A stretch of 64,000 bases of DNA, taken from contig NZ_JACHBG010000005.1 in the NCBI RefSeq assembly GCF_014207095.1, positions 372,001 to 436,000 of the forward strand, written 5' to 3'. The DNA comes from Martinezella lusitana (GTDB taxonomy: Bacteria; Pseudomonadota; Alphaproteobacteria; Rhizobiales; Rhizobiaceae). Positions 8,324 to 19,397 of the stretch are shown here, in pieces. The notes under the pieces are model-generated. The model was not told the DNA's origin. It made no database searches and saw only the letters and a program-made list of their open reading frames with translations. Each line of letters starts with the position of its first letter. Positions within the stretch are counted from its first letter, which is position 1. Made by a program: the position numbers and the translations under genes.

Positions 8324-9438
8324 CAAGTCCATCGCAGGAATTCAGGCTTGAGCCGGCAACCTTCGCTGATCTGAAGGGCTGGAAGGATGATGATCCTTCC
8401 AGCCTTTTTCGCGCCATGAGGGACTGTCGGACCCACATCCGCGATGTGAAGCCTTACCGCACGGGCGAGACCGGATTGACGGCCGACGATCTCCTGGCGC
8501 TTCTCGACGCCGCAGAGGGGAGAGAGCCGAGCTGCGCGGCCGAAGCCCGCGCATTCTTCGAGGAACATTGCCAGCCTTTCTTCATTCGTCGCGGCGATGG
8601 CGGCAGCGGTTTCGTGACGGCATTCTTCGAGCCGGAAATCGAAGTCTCGGCCACAGCGGATGAAACCTATCGCTATCCCTTCTATCGCCGGCCGGACGAT
8701 CTGATCGACCTTGATGACAGCAACCGACCGTCCACCCTCGACCCCTCCTACATGTTCGGGCGCCTCAGCGATGGGGTGATCTCGGCCTATCCGGATCGCG
8801 GCGAGATCGATCGCGGCTACCTTGAAGGTAAGGGCTTGGAAATCGCCTGGGCCAAATCCAAGGTCGATATCTTCTTCGTGCACGTGCAGGGTGCGGCGCG
8901 CCTGCGTTATCCCGATGGAAGGCTTGGCCGCATCACCTATGCCGCCAAGGCTGGACACCCTTTCTCAGCCGTCGGACGATTGCTGATCGATCGCGGTTTG
9001 CTGGATCGTGCGACGATCTCCATGCAGACGATCCGCGATTGGCTTTATGCGCATCCGGAAGAAGTTGACGAAGTCCTGGCGCACAATCGGTCTTATATTT
9101 TCTTCCGCGAGGCCGATGTCAGCGATGAGGCTCTCGGCCCGATCGCGGCCGCAAAGGTGCCTTTGGTTGCCGGTCGCTCGCTGGCGGTGGACCGTCTGAT
9201 CCATACCTTCGGCTTCCCATTCTTCATCCGTTCGGAAAGCCTGAAGCACCTTGATAATGGCAGGTCGTTTGCCCGGCTTATGCTGGCGCTCGACACCGGC
9301 TCCGCCATTGTCGGCCCGGCGCGCGGCGATATCTTCACCGGTTCGGGCTATGATGCCGGCGAGCTCGCCGGCATCGTGCGCGATGATGCCGATTTTTACA
9401 TATTCATTCCAAAGGCGGCAGCGCGAAGGTTTGGCTGA
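8320..9438 (+). CDS. mltA: Lytic murein transglycosylase MltA family
   Basis: MltA cleaves glycan strands of peptidoglycan, forming 1,6-anhydro-MurNAc ends. The MltA domain shows VTAFFEPEIEVSA, YPFYRRPDDL, then VDIFFVHVQGAARLRYPDGR and GRITYAAKAGHPFSAVGRLL. The C-terminal 3D domain has DIFTGSGYDAGELAGIVRD, holding the expected catalytic aspartates. The length is 372 residues. The N-terminus (MTSPSQEFRLEPATF) has no visible signal peptide or lipobox. The start is fixed by the ATGA overlap with the Tim44-like gene. Export is therefore unexplained. Its anhydromuropeptide products would feed the AmgK/MurU recycling genes at 33.8-36.9 kb. Confidence 0.93.
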   Translation: MTSPSQEFRLEPATFADLKGWKDDDPSSLFRAMRDCRTHIRDVKPYRTGETGLTADDLLALLDAAEGREPSCAAEARAFFEEHCQPFFIRRGDGGSGFVTAFFEPEIEVSATADETYRYPFYRRPDDLIDLDDSNRPSTLDPSYMFGRLSDGVISAYPDRGEIDRGYLEGKGLEIAWAKSKVDIFFVHVQGAARLRYPDGRLGRITYAAKAGHPFSAVGRLLIDRGLLDRATISMQTIRDWLYAHPEEVDEVLAHNRSYIFFREADVSDEALGPIAAAKVPLVAGRSLAVDRLIHTFGFPFFIRSESLKHLDNGRSFARLMLALDTGSAIVGPARGDIFTGSGYDAGELAGIVRDDADFYIFIPKAAARRFG

Positions 9439-10022
9439 TGGCCCCGGAACGAAAGGATAAGGAGCGCAAACTCAGCACGGAGGATCGTATCCTCTGGGGC
9501 AGGGTCGCCAAGAGCGCCCGGCCCATGCCTGGTCGAATGGCCGACCTGGAGGCGTTCGAGGCAGCGCTGGCAGCGGAAGCGGAGAACGAGGAAAAGACCC
9601 GCGCCGCGAAGGCGGCAACAGCTCCGGCAGCCGTCGACACTCAAAATGCGCAGACATCGGCAAAGCAGCCTTCCGGCCAGCATCATCCGTTCGAACGTCC
9701 CGTAAAGCGCAAGATTGCCAAGGGCAGGCTCGCTCTGGAGGCGCGCATCGATCTTCACGGCCTGATCCAAAGCGAGGCGCATGGCATGCTTCTGGATTTC
9801 CTGCTGCGGGCCCACAGTCGCGGGCTGCGCCATGTGCTCGTCATAACAGGCAAAGGCAGCTCGATGGGCAGTGAAGGGGCGCTCAAGCGCGCCGTGCCGC
9901 TTTGGTTTTCCAAGCCCGAGTTTCGCTTCCTGATCTCGTCCTACGAGACGGCGGCTCAACACCATGGCGGCGACGGCGCACTTTACATTCGTCTCTCGCG
10001 CGGGAAAGGGGAGAAGCTTTGA
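9438..10022 (+). CDS. Smr/MutS2-type domain protein
   Basis: A charged N-terminal half (about residues 1-100, rich in Ala, Lys and Glu) precedes a C-terminal Smr domain. Its LDxH motif is in ARIDLHGLIQSEAHGMLL. HVLVITGKGS and the final LYIRLSRGKG follow. Smr domains often have nuclease activity on DNA or RNA, but the substrate is unknown for stand-alone proteins like this (DNA endonuclease SmrA type). It overlaps mltA by one base and the XRE gene by four. Confidence 0.9.
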   Translation: MAPERKDKERKLSTEDRILWGRVAKSARPMPGRMADLEAFEAALAAEAENEEKTRAAKAATAPAAVDTQNAQTSAKQPSGQHHPFERPVKRKIAKGRLALEARIDLHGLIQSEAHGMLLDFLLRAHSRGLRHVLVITGKGSSMGSEGALKRAVPLWFSKPEFRFLISSYETAAQHHGGDGALYIRLSRGKGEKL

Positions 10023-10384
10023 CTCCCTTCGGCGAAGCGGTACGTAAACTGAGATTGCGCAAGGGTGTGTCGCAGAAGCAGATGGCCGCGGCCCTGAATG
10101 TGACGCCGGCCTATCTATCCGCATTGGAGCATGGAAAGCGCGGCACACCGACCTTCGATCTGCTGCAACGCATCGCGGGCTACTTCAACATCATCTGGGA
10201 CGAGGCCGAGGAACTGTTTCTGCTCGCTCGATTTTCCGACCCGCGCATCGTGGTCGATACATCAGGGCTTTCGGCCGAACACACGGCCTTCGTCAACCAT
10301 CTGGCGGTCAAGATTCGCAACATTGACGCCGCAACGATCCAAGAGCTAGCCCGCGTTTTGGAAAATGGCGGAAAAACCGGCTGA
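10019..10384 (+). CDS. XRE-family helix-turn-helix transcriptional regulator (TTG start)
   Basis: This is a 121-residue protein. Its HTH covers about residues 7-62: VRKLRLRKGVSQKQMAAALN, then VTPAYLSALEHGKRGTPTFD and LLQRIAGYFNIIWDEAEEL. The C-terminal helix bundle (HTAFVNHLAVKIRNIDAATI) may dimerise. I place the start at the TTG at 10019, overlapping the Smr stop as TTGA. This gives MTPFGEAVRKL, which matches remembered homologues, whereas an ATG at 9902 would run inside the smr gene. Its target is unknown. A fixed place at the end of the Tim44-mltA-smr operon suggests an operon role. Confidence 0.88.
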   Translation: MTPFGEAVRKLRLRKGVSQKQMAAALNVTPAYLSALEHGKRGTPTFDLLQRIAGYFNIIWDEAEELFLLARFSDPRIVVDTSGLSAEHTAFVNHLAVKIRNIDAATIQELARVLENGGKTG

Positions 10385-10531
10385 AAAGCGCCTTAATCCC
10401 CTGCTTTATGCCGTATGTGGAGGCCTTCCGTTTGGAAGTTCGGGGTGAAACATCCTATATTCAGGGCAAGAAAAACCGCTGATTCGGCAGCGATCGGCGA
10501 GATTCTCTAAACACTGGAAAGACTTCAATAA

Positions 10532-12961
<2,430 letters not shown>

Positions 12962-13019
12962 TCTCAGCGCCTGCAGGAAAAGCGCCGCAGCGGCCTTCCA
13001 CGCGAAATTGTCAAAAAGA

Positions 13020-13054
13020 AAAAGGCCCGCCTGGATGGACCAGGCGGGCCTTTT
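13020..13054. terminator. Bidirectional terminator between gyrB and nitroreductase gene
   Basis: AAAAGGCCCGCCTGG (13020-13034) pairs perfectly with CCAGGCGGGCCTTTT (13040-13054) across a five-base loop. The flanking A and T runs suit both directions. It sits 58 bases after gyrB and 13 bases past the nitroreductase stop, so it serves both convergent genes. Confidence 0.93.
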
Positions 13055-13067
13055 CCGTTCGTATCAA

Positions 13068-13667
13068 TTACTTGGCGATGAAGGTGCCATTGAAGGCGAC
13101 GTCCGAAAGCGGCTTGCGCTGGCTCGGAACTTCACGCTCGCGCAGCTTTTCCGGAAGCTGGTTCTTGTCGCCGATCTTGCCGATAGCGACGGCGGCCTCG
13201 ACGCGGAAGCCGTCCGGAATGCCGAGAACTTCGTAGGACTTTTCGACATGGAAGCCGGTCATCCCGTGTGCTTCGTAGCCGGCTAGGTGTGCCTGAACCG
13301 CCAGGAAGCCCCAGGCTGCACCTGCGTCGAAGGAGTGGCTGTAGCTGGGTTTCTGTTCGTCGGAGCCAAGCTCGCCGCTATGGGTGCGGGAAATGACGAA
13401 AAGCAGCGCGGCCGCGGACTTCACCCAACCCTGGTTGAATTCGATCAGAACGCTCAGGAATTTGTCCCAGTTTTCCGAGCCGCGCAGGGCATAAAGGAAG
13501 CGCCAGGGCTGAAGGTTCGAGGCGGACGGTGCCCAGTGGGCGGCTTCGAGGATGGTCAGCAGGTCGGCTTCCGGCATGGGTTCGTTGGAATAGGCGCGCG
13601 GCGACCAGCGGTCCAGGAAAAGCTTGTCGATCGGATATTGGGATTCGCGGCTGTTGCTTGATGTCAT
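13068..13667 (-). CDS. Nitroreductase family FMN oxidoreductase
   Basis: This is a flavin-dependent NAD(P)H oxidoreductase of unknown substrate. Family features are FLDRWSPRAYSNEPMPEADL near the N-terminus, the FMN-binding AAHWAPSASNLQPWRFLYA at about residues 43-61, and QAHLAGYEAHGMTGF. GFRVEAAVAIGKIG follows later. I chose the ATG at 13667 (MTSSNSRESQ, 199 residues) with GAAAGAAG upstream. A longer frame to 13781 runs into the repeat element at 13727 and has no homology. It stands alone, with a shared terminator at its 3' end. Confidence 0.9.
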   Translation of the reverse strand: MTSSNSRESQYPIDKLFLDRWSPRAYSNEPMPEADLLTILEAAHWAPSASNLQPWRFLYALRGSENWDKFLSVLIEFNQGWVKSAAALLFVISRTHSGELGSDEQKPSYSHSFDAGAAWGFLAVQAHLAGYEAHGMTGFHVEKSYEVLGIPDGFRVEAAVAIGKIGDKNQLPEKLREREVPSQRKPLSDVAFNGTFIAK

Positions 13668-13726
13668 CGGGGCTTCTTTCGTCAAAGTGAACCGGTTGTG
13701 GGTCTTGGGAGTTGGGTGGAAATTTG

Positions 13727-13825
13727 GAGCAATTCCAGGAAAAGTGCGAAGCGGTTTTCCGTTCGGAATGCGTAAGAGCAAAAGATAGAGCGCTTTTGCG
13801 ATTCCAAGAAAAGCGGAAACGCTCT
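13727..13825. repeat. RIME-like intergenic palindromic element, family A
   Basis: The element begins GAGCAATTCCAGGAAAAGTG and contains GCGGTTTTCCGTTCGGAAT. Its second half ends in CGGAAACGCTCT, so the ends pair as GAGC/GCTC. Related copies are at 25085-25184 and 47457-47522. It resembles the Rhizobium-specific intergenic mosaic elements. It touches the 3' end of the DUF2218 gene and could act as an RNA hairpin there. Confidence 0.8.
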
Positions 13826-14123
13826 ATGCGGCGCTTGCGTCTGCGATCCACACGAAGTCGAGCTCCTCGCGAAAAGCAAAGCGCTTGAGATGATCGGCCA
13901 CGACATTCTGCATGCGCTCGAGATCTTCGGATTTTTCGACGTTCAACGTCAGCACCAGGTTGGTCGCATCTGCCGCCAACTCGAGAGATGTCTCCGGGCT
14001 GAACGGCACCTTGCCGGCGGTCTCGTTGAATTCCACCTCAAATTTGTGGCTCCAGTGCTTGCAGAGTTGCTGCAGATAGCGGCTGGCATGATCGGTCCGG
14101 ACCGTGGAAACGGATTTCGCCAT
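13824..14123 (-). CDS. DUF2218 domain protein
   Basis: This is a 99-residue protein of the DUF2218 family, function unknown. Visible features are the N-terminal TDHASRYLQQLCKHWSHKF, then a Phe/Glu-rich core with GKVPFSPETSLELAA and LERMQNVVADHLKRFAFRE. The family often sits beside iron-uptake or siderophore genes, but no such neighbour is visible here. The stop codon lies inside the end of the repeat element at 13727-13825. It diverges from the glutathionyl-hydroquinone reductase gene. Confidence 0.85.
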   Translation of the reverse strand: MAKSVSTVRTDHASRYLQQLCKHWSHKFEVEFNETAGKVPFSPETSLELAADATNLVLTLNVEKSEDLERMQNVVADHLKRFAFREELDFVWIADASAA

Positions 14124-14283
14124 AGGATGCTCCAGTGAACTTGATCAAAAGTTGCAGGTTTTCATACATAGCCGCATCTGCTTGCGCCAGGTAGACAGTC
14201 TGTTTCAAGTTTGCGTTATTCCAGTGAAATTCTGTTCCGCTATGCTGTGGCTCAACAAGGAACGCGCGCGCGGAGACTGAGCT

Positions 14284-15237
14284 TTGCTGGTAAACGGAAA
14301 ATGGACGGAAGATTGGCAGCCGGTCCAGGCCAAGGATGAAAAGGGCGGCTTCGTCCGCCAGACCTCGAGCTTTCGCAATTGGGTCACGCCCGATGGCCGG
14401 GCTGGCCCGACGGGCGAGGGTGGTTTCAAGGCGGAAGCCGGCCGCTATCACCTTTATGTCGCGTTGATCTGCCCCTGGGCATCGCGCACGCTGATTGGGC
14501 GCAGGCTGAAGGGCCTGGAAGAGGTCATTTCCGTTTCCGTCGTTGAACCCGTGCTCTCCAAACAGGGCTGGCGTTTCGGTGACTATCCCGGCGCCACGAA
14601 TGACGTCGTCAATGGCGCCACCTACATGCACGAGATTTACACCAAGGCCGATCCTGCCTTCAACGGCCGCGCCACCGTGCCCGTCCTTTGGGACAAGAAG
14701 ACCGGCACGATCGTCAACAACGAGTCATCCGATATTCTGCGGATGCTGAATGACGGCTTCGGCGATCTCGCCCGTCAGGATATCGATCTTTACCCGGCAT
14801 CCAAACGAGCGCACATCGACAGCTTCAACGCCCGGATCTATCCCGCCCTCAACAACGGTGTCTATCGCGCCGGCTTTGCCACAACACAGATTGCCTATAA
14901 GGAAGCCTTCAACGAGGTGTTCGACTGTCTCGATCGCGTCGAGGCGGAGCTGGAAGGCAGGGATTTCCTTTTTGCCAACCATCCCACCGAAAGCGATATC
15001 AGGCTGTTCGTCACCCTCGTCCGCTTCGACGTCGCCTATCACGGCCTGTTCAAGTGCAATCTCCGCCGGCTCTCGGACTATGCCAATCTTCAATCTTTCT
15101 GCCGTCGCATGCTGGATTGGCCGGGTATTTCTGAGACGGTCAATTTCGATCACATCAAGCGCGGATATTACTCGATAGCGACGCTCAATCCGAGCGGTAT
15201 CGTGCCGCTTGGGCCTGCTCTCGGCGAGCTCTTCTGA
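14284..15237 (+). CDS. Glutathionyl-hydroquinone reductase (Xi-class glutathione transferase; TTG start)
   Basis: These enzymes use glutathione to reduce glutathionyl-hydroquinones from quinone detoxification. The family's catalytic cysteine motif is LICPWASRT (about residue 63). GWRFGDYPGATND follows, then the thioredoxin-fold TVPVLWDKKTGTIVNNESSDI. The all-alpha domain has FLFANHPTESDIRLFVTLVRF. The length is about 317. No ATG fits; the start is TTG at 14284 (MLVNGKWTEDW) with GGAG about ten bases upstream. A cysteine active site separates it from ordinary Tyr/Ser glutathione transferases. Confidence 0.9.
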   Translation: MLVNGKWTEDWQPVQAKDEKGGFVRQTSSFRNWVTPDGRAGPTGEGGFKAEAGRYHLYVALICPWASRTLIGRRLKGLEEVISVSVVEPVLSKQGWRFGDYPGATNDVVNGATYMHEIYTKADPAFNGRATVPVLWDKKTGTIVNNESSDILRMLNDGFGDLARQDIDLYPASKRAHIDSFNARIYPALNNGVYRAGFATTQIAYKEAFNEVFDCLDRVEAELEGRDFLFANHPTESDIRLFVTLVRFDVAYHGLFKCNLRRLSDYANLQSFCRRMLDWPGISETVNFDHIKRGYYSIATLNPSGIVPLGPALGELF

Positions 15238-15301
15238 TACTCGACCCTATGCCAAAACCGGTCTAAGGTCCGCCTCAATCGATAAAGCGGGGAGGACCGT
15301 C

Positions 15302-16720
15302 ATGAATTGGGAAGAGTTCCGGCAATGGTCTGAGAAGGCGGCAAACTGGGGCGCGGACTATCGCGCCTCGCTTCGCGACAGGCCGGTACGGGCGAAGATG
15401 GCGCCGGGCGAAATATCGGCGCATATTGCTGATTCTCCACCGATAACAGGCGAAGCCATGGAGGATATCTTCAAGGATTTTGAGGATATCCTCGTCCCTG
15501 GGATGACCCATTGGCAGCATCCGCGCTTCTTTGCTTATTTCCCTGCCAATGCAGCTCCGGTCTCAGTGGTCGCCGAATATCTGGTCAGCGCCATCGCCGC
15601 CCAATGCATGCTCTGGCAGACATCGCCCTCCGCCACCGAGCTTGAAACGAAGGTGGTCGATTGGCTACGCCAGGCTCTCGGCTTGCCGGAAAGCTTCACC
15701 GGCGTCATACAGGATTCTGCGTCGACGGCAACTCTTGCAGCCGTGCTTGTCATGCGCGAGAGAGCGCTTGACTGGCAGGGAAACAGCTGTGGCCTCGCGG
15801 CCAACAAGACCGTGCGCATCTATTCCACCGATCAGGTTCACACCTCGATCGATCGCGCCATTTGGATTGCCGGCGTCGGCGCTGAAAATCTGGTCCGCAT
15901 TCCCTCCGGCGGCCCGAACAAATCAATGGATCCGCAGGCGCTTGCCGCCGCGATAGAGCGGGACCGCGCCGCCGGTCTGCTGCCCGCCGGCGTCATCGCC
16001 TGCGTCGGCGGCACCAGCGTCGGTGCCTGCGATGATATCGCTGCCGTCGTCGATGTTGCCCATGCAAACGGCCTTTATGTGCATGTGGATGCCGCCTGGG
16101 CCGGCTCCGCGATGATTTGCCCGGAATTCCGTGATCTGTGGCGGGGTGTCGAGCGGGCCGATTCCGTCGTCTTCAACCCGCATAAGTGGCTCGGCGCGCA
16201 GTTCGATTGCTCCGTCCAGTTCGTCCGCGAACCGGATGCCCTGGTAAGGACCCTGGCGATCCAGCCGGAATATCTGCGCACGCATGGTCACGACGGCATC
16301 ATCAACTATTCGGAATGGTCCGTGCCACTCGGCCGCCGTTTCCGTGCGCTCAAACTCTGGTTCCTGCTGCGCTATCATGGTCTGGAAGGGCTGCGGACGA
16401 TGATCCGCAATCACGTCACCTGGTCGCAGAATCTGGCTAAGCGCCTCGCTGAGGAACCGGATTTCGAGATCGTCACCCAGCCATTCCTGTCGCTGTTCTC
16501 CTTCGATCACAAGGCGCCTGCGGGCGTCGCGCAGGAGGAGCATACCCAGCGCCTGATAACGGCAATCAACAATGACGGCCGGATCTATCTGACACAGACC
16601 CGCGTCGACAGCCGTCTCGTCATTCGTTTCCAGGCAGGTCAGTTCGAGGCGACGGCCGATGACATCGACACGGCTTTCAACGTCATCCTTGAAATCGCCA
16701 GATCGTTGCCTGCCTCCTGA
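15302..16720 (+). CDS. PLP-dependent group II amino-acid decarboxylase
   Basis: This cytosolic enzyme resembles aromatic-L-amino-acid decarboxylases; the substrate cannot be set from sequence. The pyridoxal-binding lysine is in FNPHKWLGAQ (Lys295). The aspartate pairing with the cofactor is in HVDAAWAGSA. GTSVGACDDIAAV and WSVPLGRRFRALKLW follow. The length of 472 residues is normal. The ATG at 15302 has a strong GGGGAGGA; an upstream start at 15209 overlaps the previous gene and lacks homology. It lies 64 bases after the hydroquinone reductase, and a repeat element follows directly. Confidence 0.9.
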   Translation: MNWEEFRQWSEKAANWGADYRASLRDRPVRAKMAPGEISAHIADSPPITGEAMEDIFKDFEDILVPGMTHWQHPRFFAYFPANAAPVSVVAEYLVSAIAAQCMLWQTSPSATELETKVVDWLRQALGLPESFTGVIQDSASTATLAAVLVMRERALDWQGNSCGLAANKTVRIYSTDQVHTSIDRAIWIAGVGAENLVRIPSGGPNKSMDPQALAAAIERDRAAGLLPAGVIACVGGTSVGACDDIAAVVDVAHANGLYVHVDAAWAGSAMICPEFRDLWRGVERADSVVFNPHKWLGAQFDCSVQFVREPDALVRTLAIQPEYLRTHGHDGIINYSEWSVPLGRRFRALKLWFLLRYHGLEGLRTMIRNHVTWSQNLAKRLAEEPDFEIVTQPFLSLFSFDHKAPAGVAQEEHTQRLITAINNDGRIYLTQTRVDSRLVIRFQAGQFEATADDIDTAFNVILEIARSLPAS

Positions 16721-16823
16721 AGCATGTCGTGCAAAAGTGTGCAGCGGTTTTGCGGTAACGACATGCGTAAAATCAAAAAGCTAAAGCGCACGAAGTGATT
16801 CTTAGAGATCGCGACGCGCTTTA
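16721..16823. repeat. RIME-like palindromic element, family B
   Basis: AGCATGTCGTGCAAAAGTGT is mirrored by GTAACGACATGCGTAA, giving a hairpin at about 16721-16766. A second hairpin runs from CTAAAGCGCA to TGCGACGCGCTTTA. It starts right after the decarboxylase stop. I recall the same pattern (AGCATGTCG...CGACATGCG...CGCGCTTTA) as a frequent intergenic repeat in Rhizobium genomes; no second copy is in this window. Confidence 0.72.
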
Positions 16824-16974
16824 GAGAAACCGTTGTTACGGCGCGGGAAAGCCGGACATGCTATGCTCTTCGAAATCGATTGGTGACACTGGTGAATAAT
16901 TCGTTCATATGTGGCGCCATCAATCTTGGCTTTGAAAGCAATCTCGTCTTTGAAAATGCAGGGAAGGAAAATCC

Positions 16975-17817
16975 ATGAAACTGTTGCGTGTTGGCGAAGT
17001 CGGCAAGGAAAAGCCGGCGCTTCTCGATAGCGATGGCAAAATCCGCGATCTCTCCGCTCATGTCGCAGATATCGGCGGCGAGGTTATCTCGCCTGCCGGT
17101 CTCGCGAAGATCGCAGCCCTCGATCCGAAGAGCCTGCCGGAGCTGCCGGAAGGCCGTCTCGGGGCTTGCGTTGCCGGCACCGGCAAGTTCATCTGCATCG
17201 GCCTGAATTTCTCCGACCACGCCGCCGAAACCGGCGCCACCGTGCCGCCGGAGCCGATCATCTTCATGAAGGCAAGCTCCGCTATCGTCGGCCCGAACGA
17301 CAACGTGCTGATCCCGCGCGGCTCTGAAAAGACCGACTGGGAAGTCGAACTCGGCGTCGTCATCGGCAAGACGGCAAAATATGTGAGCGAAGCCGACGCG
17401 CTTGACTATGTCGCCGGTTACTGCGTCTCGCATGATGTTTCCGAGCGCGCCTTCCAAACCGAGCGCTCGGGACAGTGGACCAAGGGCAAGTCCTGCGACA
17501 CTTTCGGCCCGATCGGCCCCTGGCTCGTCACCAAGGACGAAATCGCAGATCCGCAGAACCTCGGCATGTGGCTGAAGGTCAACGGCAAGACGATGCAGAA
17601 CGGCTCGACCAAGACCATGGTCTATGGCGTTGCCTTCCTCGTCTCTTACCTCAGCCAGTTCATGTCGCTGCATCCCGGCGATGTCATCTCCACCGGCACG
17701 CCTCCTGGCGTCGGTATGGGCATGAAGCCGCCGCAGTATCTGAAGCCGGGCGATGTCGTTGAGCTTGGCATGGAAGGCCTCGGCACCCAGAAGCAAACGT
17801 TCCTCGCTGACGCCTAA
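16975..17817 (+). CDS. Fumarylacetoacetate hydrolase family protein
   Basis: This is a metal-dependent hydrolase or lyase of the FAH superfamily, 280 residues. The fold markers are KFICIGLNFSDHAAE, PIIFMKASSAI and the metal ligands in DWEVELGVVIG (the Glu-x-Glu pair). GYCVSHDVSERAFQ, KSCDTFGPIGPWL and GDVISTGTPPGVGMGMKP follow. Relatives are annotated as ureidoglycolate lyase or 2,4-diketo-3-deoxy-L-fuconate hydrolase; I cannot choose between them. GGAAGGAAAA precedes the ATG. It is monocistronic with its own terminator. Confidence 0.9.
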   Translation: MKLLRVGEVGKEKPALLDSDGKIRDLSAHVADIGGEVISPAGLAKIAALDPKSLPELPEGRLGACVAGTGKFICIGLNFSDHAAETGATVPPEPIIFMKASSAIVGPNDNVLIPRGSEKTDWEVELGVVIGKTAKYVSEADALDYVAGYCVSHDVSERAFQTERSGQWTKGKSCDTFGPIGPWLVTKDEIADPQNLGMWLKVNGKTMQNGSTKTMVYGVAFLVSYLSQFMSLHPGDVISTGTPPGVGMGMKPPQYLKPGDVVELGMEGLGTQKQTFLADA

Positions 17818-17859
17818 GACGTGCAGGCTTAGGGACTTTAACGTTTTGAGATCAATGTT

Positions 17860-17890
17860 GATGCCGGAGAGCGATTCTCCGGCATTTTTT
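17860..17890 (+). terminator. Rho-independent terminator after the FAH hydrolase gene
   Basis: ATGCCGGAGA (17861-17870) pairs with TCTCCGGCAT (17876-17885) over a five-base loop, followed by TTTTTT. It sits 43 bases beyond the stop codon. Confidence 0.88.
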
Positions 17891-18119
17891 ATCGCAAGAA
17901 CCGGCGGCGGTTATGTTGCTCTGCAGCAAAAAGCTGTTAGGCTGGATAGTAAGAGCTTAAAGGATGAGGATTGCGCCCGAGGAGCCGCGATCATCCTGCT
18001 GTACGGCGCGACCGGAGGAGCGCCTCAGCAAAGGCAAGCGACACGCAAGGCGCGTGCGTTTTATTGATCAGGTGATTTGCGAGGCTGCTGGTGCCCGCAT
18101 CACGAAAGGTAAAGCCCCC
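17891..18119. other. Intergenic leader of the PHB depolymerase gene
   Basis: About 230 bases hold no supportable gene. A plus-strand frame runs from 17964 into phaZ, but its extra 52 codons (Arg/Cys-rich) have no homology and the better start is 18120. The region presumably holds the phaZ promoter; I cannot place it. Confidence 0.5.
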
Positions 18120-19397
18120 ATGTTTTATCAGTTTTACGAACTCAATCACGCGGCTCTCGCGCCTTTTCGCGTTGCGGCCGATATGATGCGCCTGGCCTAT
18201 GCCAATCCTCTCAATCCTCTCTCGCACACGGCCTTTGGCCGTACGCTGACGGCAAGCCTAGAGGTCTTCGAGCGCACCACTCGGCGCTATGGCAAGCCGG
18301 AATTCGGGCTGCATGAGACTGTGATCGACGGCAAGCCGGTGTCCGTGTACGAAAAGATCGTCTGGAAGAAGCCCTTCTGCAATCTCATCCGTTTCGAGCG
18401 CAGCATGCCGGCCGGACATGCCGCCGATCCGCGTATCCTGATCGTCGCGCCGATGTCGGGTCATTACGCCACGCTGCTGCGCGGCACGGTGGAAGCTCTG
18501 CTCCCGGGCGCTGACGTCTACATCACCGATTGGATCGATGCCCGCATGGTGCCGATGACGGAAGGCACCTTCGATCTGGAAGACTATATCGATTACGTCA
18601 TCGAGATGCTGCACCACCTTGGGCCGGACACACATGTCGTTGCCGTCTGCCAGCCGTCCGTGCCGGTCCTGGCGGCCGCTGCCGTCATGGAAGCGGCAGG
18701 CGATCGCCTGGCGCCCTCGTCGATGACCTTGATGGGCGGTCCGATCGATACCCGCATCAATCCGACTGCCGTCAACCAGCTCGCCAAGGACAAGCCGCTG
18801 GAATGGTTTGCCGACAATGTCGTCATGAATGTGCCCTGGCCGCAGCCGGGCTTTATGCGTCCGGTCTATCCCGGCTTCCTGCAGCTTTCCGGCTTCATGT
18901 CGATGAACCTCGACCGGCACATGATCGCGCACAAGGATTTCTTCGTGCATCTCGTCAAGAATGACGGCGAGCCGGCCGAAAAGCATCGCGATTTCTACGA
19001 TGAATATCTGGCCGTGATGGACCTTACGGCGGAATTCTATCTGCAGACGGTCGATCAGGTCTTCATCAAGCATGCGCTGCCCAAGGGCGAGCTCATGCAT
19101 CGCGGCCAGCGCGTCGATCCCTCCGCCATCCGCAATATCGCGCTTTTGACCGTCGAAGGCGAAAACGACGATATTTCCGGTGTCGGCCAGACGCATGCGG
19201 CGCAGACCATCTGCACCAATATCCCCGATCATATGCGCATGCACTATCTGCAGCCAGATGTCGGCCATTACGGTGTCTTCAACGGCTCGCGTTTCCGCCG
19301 CGAGATCGCGCCGCGTATCCTGGCCTTCACGCGCGAACATGCCCGCACCGGTCGCCCGGTCGTCAAGCGTGTCATCAAGGGCGGGAAATCGGCATAA
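18120..19397 (+). CDS. phaZ: Intracellular polyhydroxybutyrate depolymerase PhaZ
   Basis: PhaZ hydrolyses stored PHB granules to hydroxybutyrate in the cytosol. The N-terminal PHB_depo_N region begins MFYQFYELNHAALAPFR. The alpha/beta-hydrolase core has ILIVAPMSGHYATLLRGTVE and DVYITDWIDARMVP. The nucleophile elbow is VAVCQPSVPVLAA, with Cys177 in place of the usual serine, as known for the intracellular PhaZ class. TVEGENDDISGVGQT (Asp) and DVGHYGVFNGSRFR (His) supply the rest of the triad. The ATG at 18120 follows CGAAAGG. The length is 425 residues. Confidence 0.95.
   Translation: MFYQFYELNHAALAPFRVAADMMRLAYANPLNPLSHTAFGRTLTASLEVFERTTRRYGKPEFGLHETVIDGKPVSVYEKIVWKKPFCNLIRFERSMPAGHAADPRILIVAPMSGHYATLLRGTVEALLPGADVYITDWIDARMVPMTEGTFDLEDYIDYVIEMLHHLGPDTHVVAVCQPSVPVLAAAAVMEAAGDRLAPSSMTLMGGPIDTRINPTAVNQLAKDKPLEWFADNVVMNVPWPQPGFMRPVYPGFLQLSGFMSMNLDRHMIAHKDFFVHLVKNDGEPAEKHRDFYDEYLAVMDLTAEFYLQTVDQVFIKHALPKGELMHRGQRVDPSAIRNIALLTVEGENDDISGVGQTHAAQTICTNIPDHMRMHYLQPDVGHYGVFNGSRFRREIAPRILAFTREHARTGRPVVKRVIKGGKSA

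Noticed and set aside
9902..10018. Upstream extension of the XRE regulator from ATG 9902
   Set aside because: These codons lie within smr in another frame and show no homology; the TTG at 10019 matches family N-termini.
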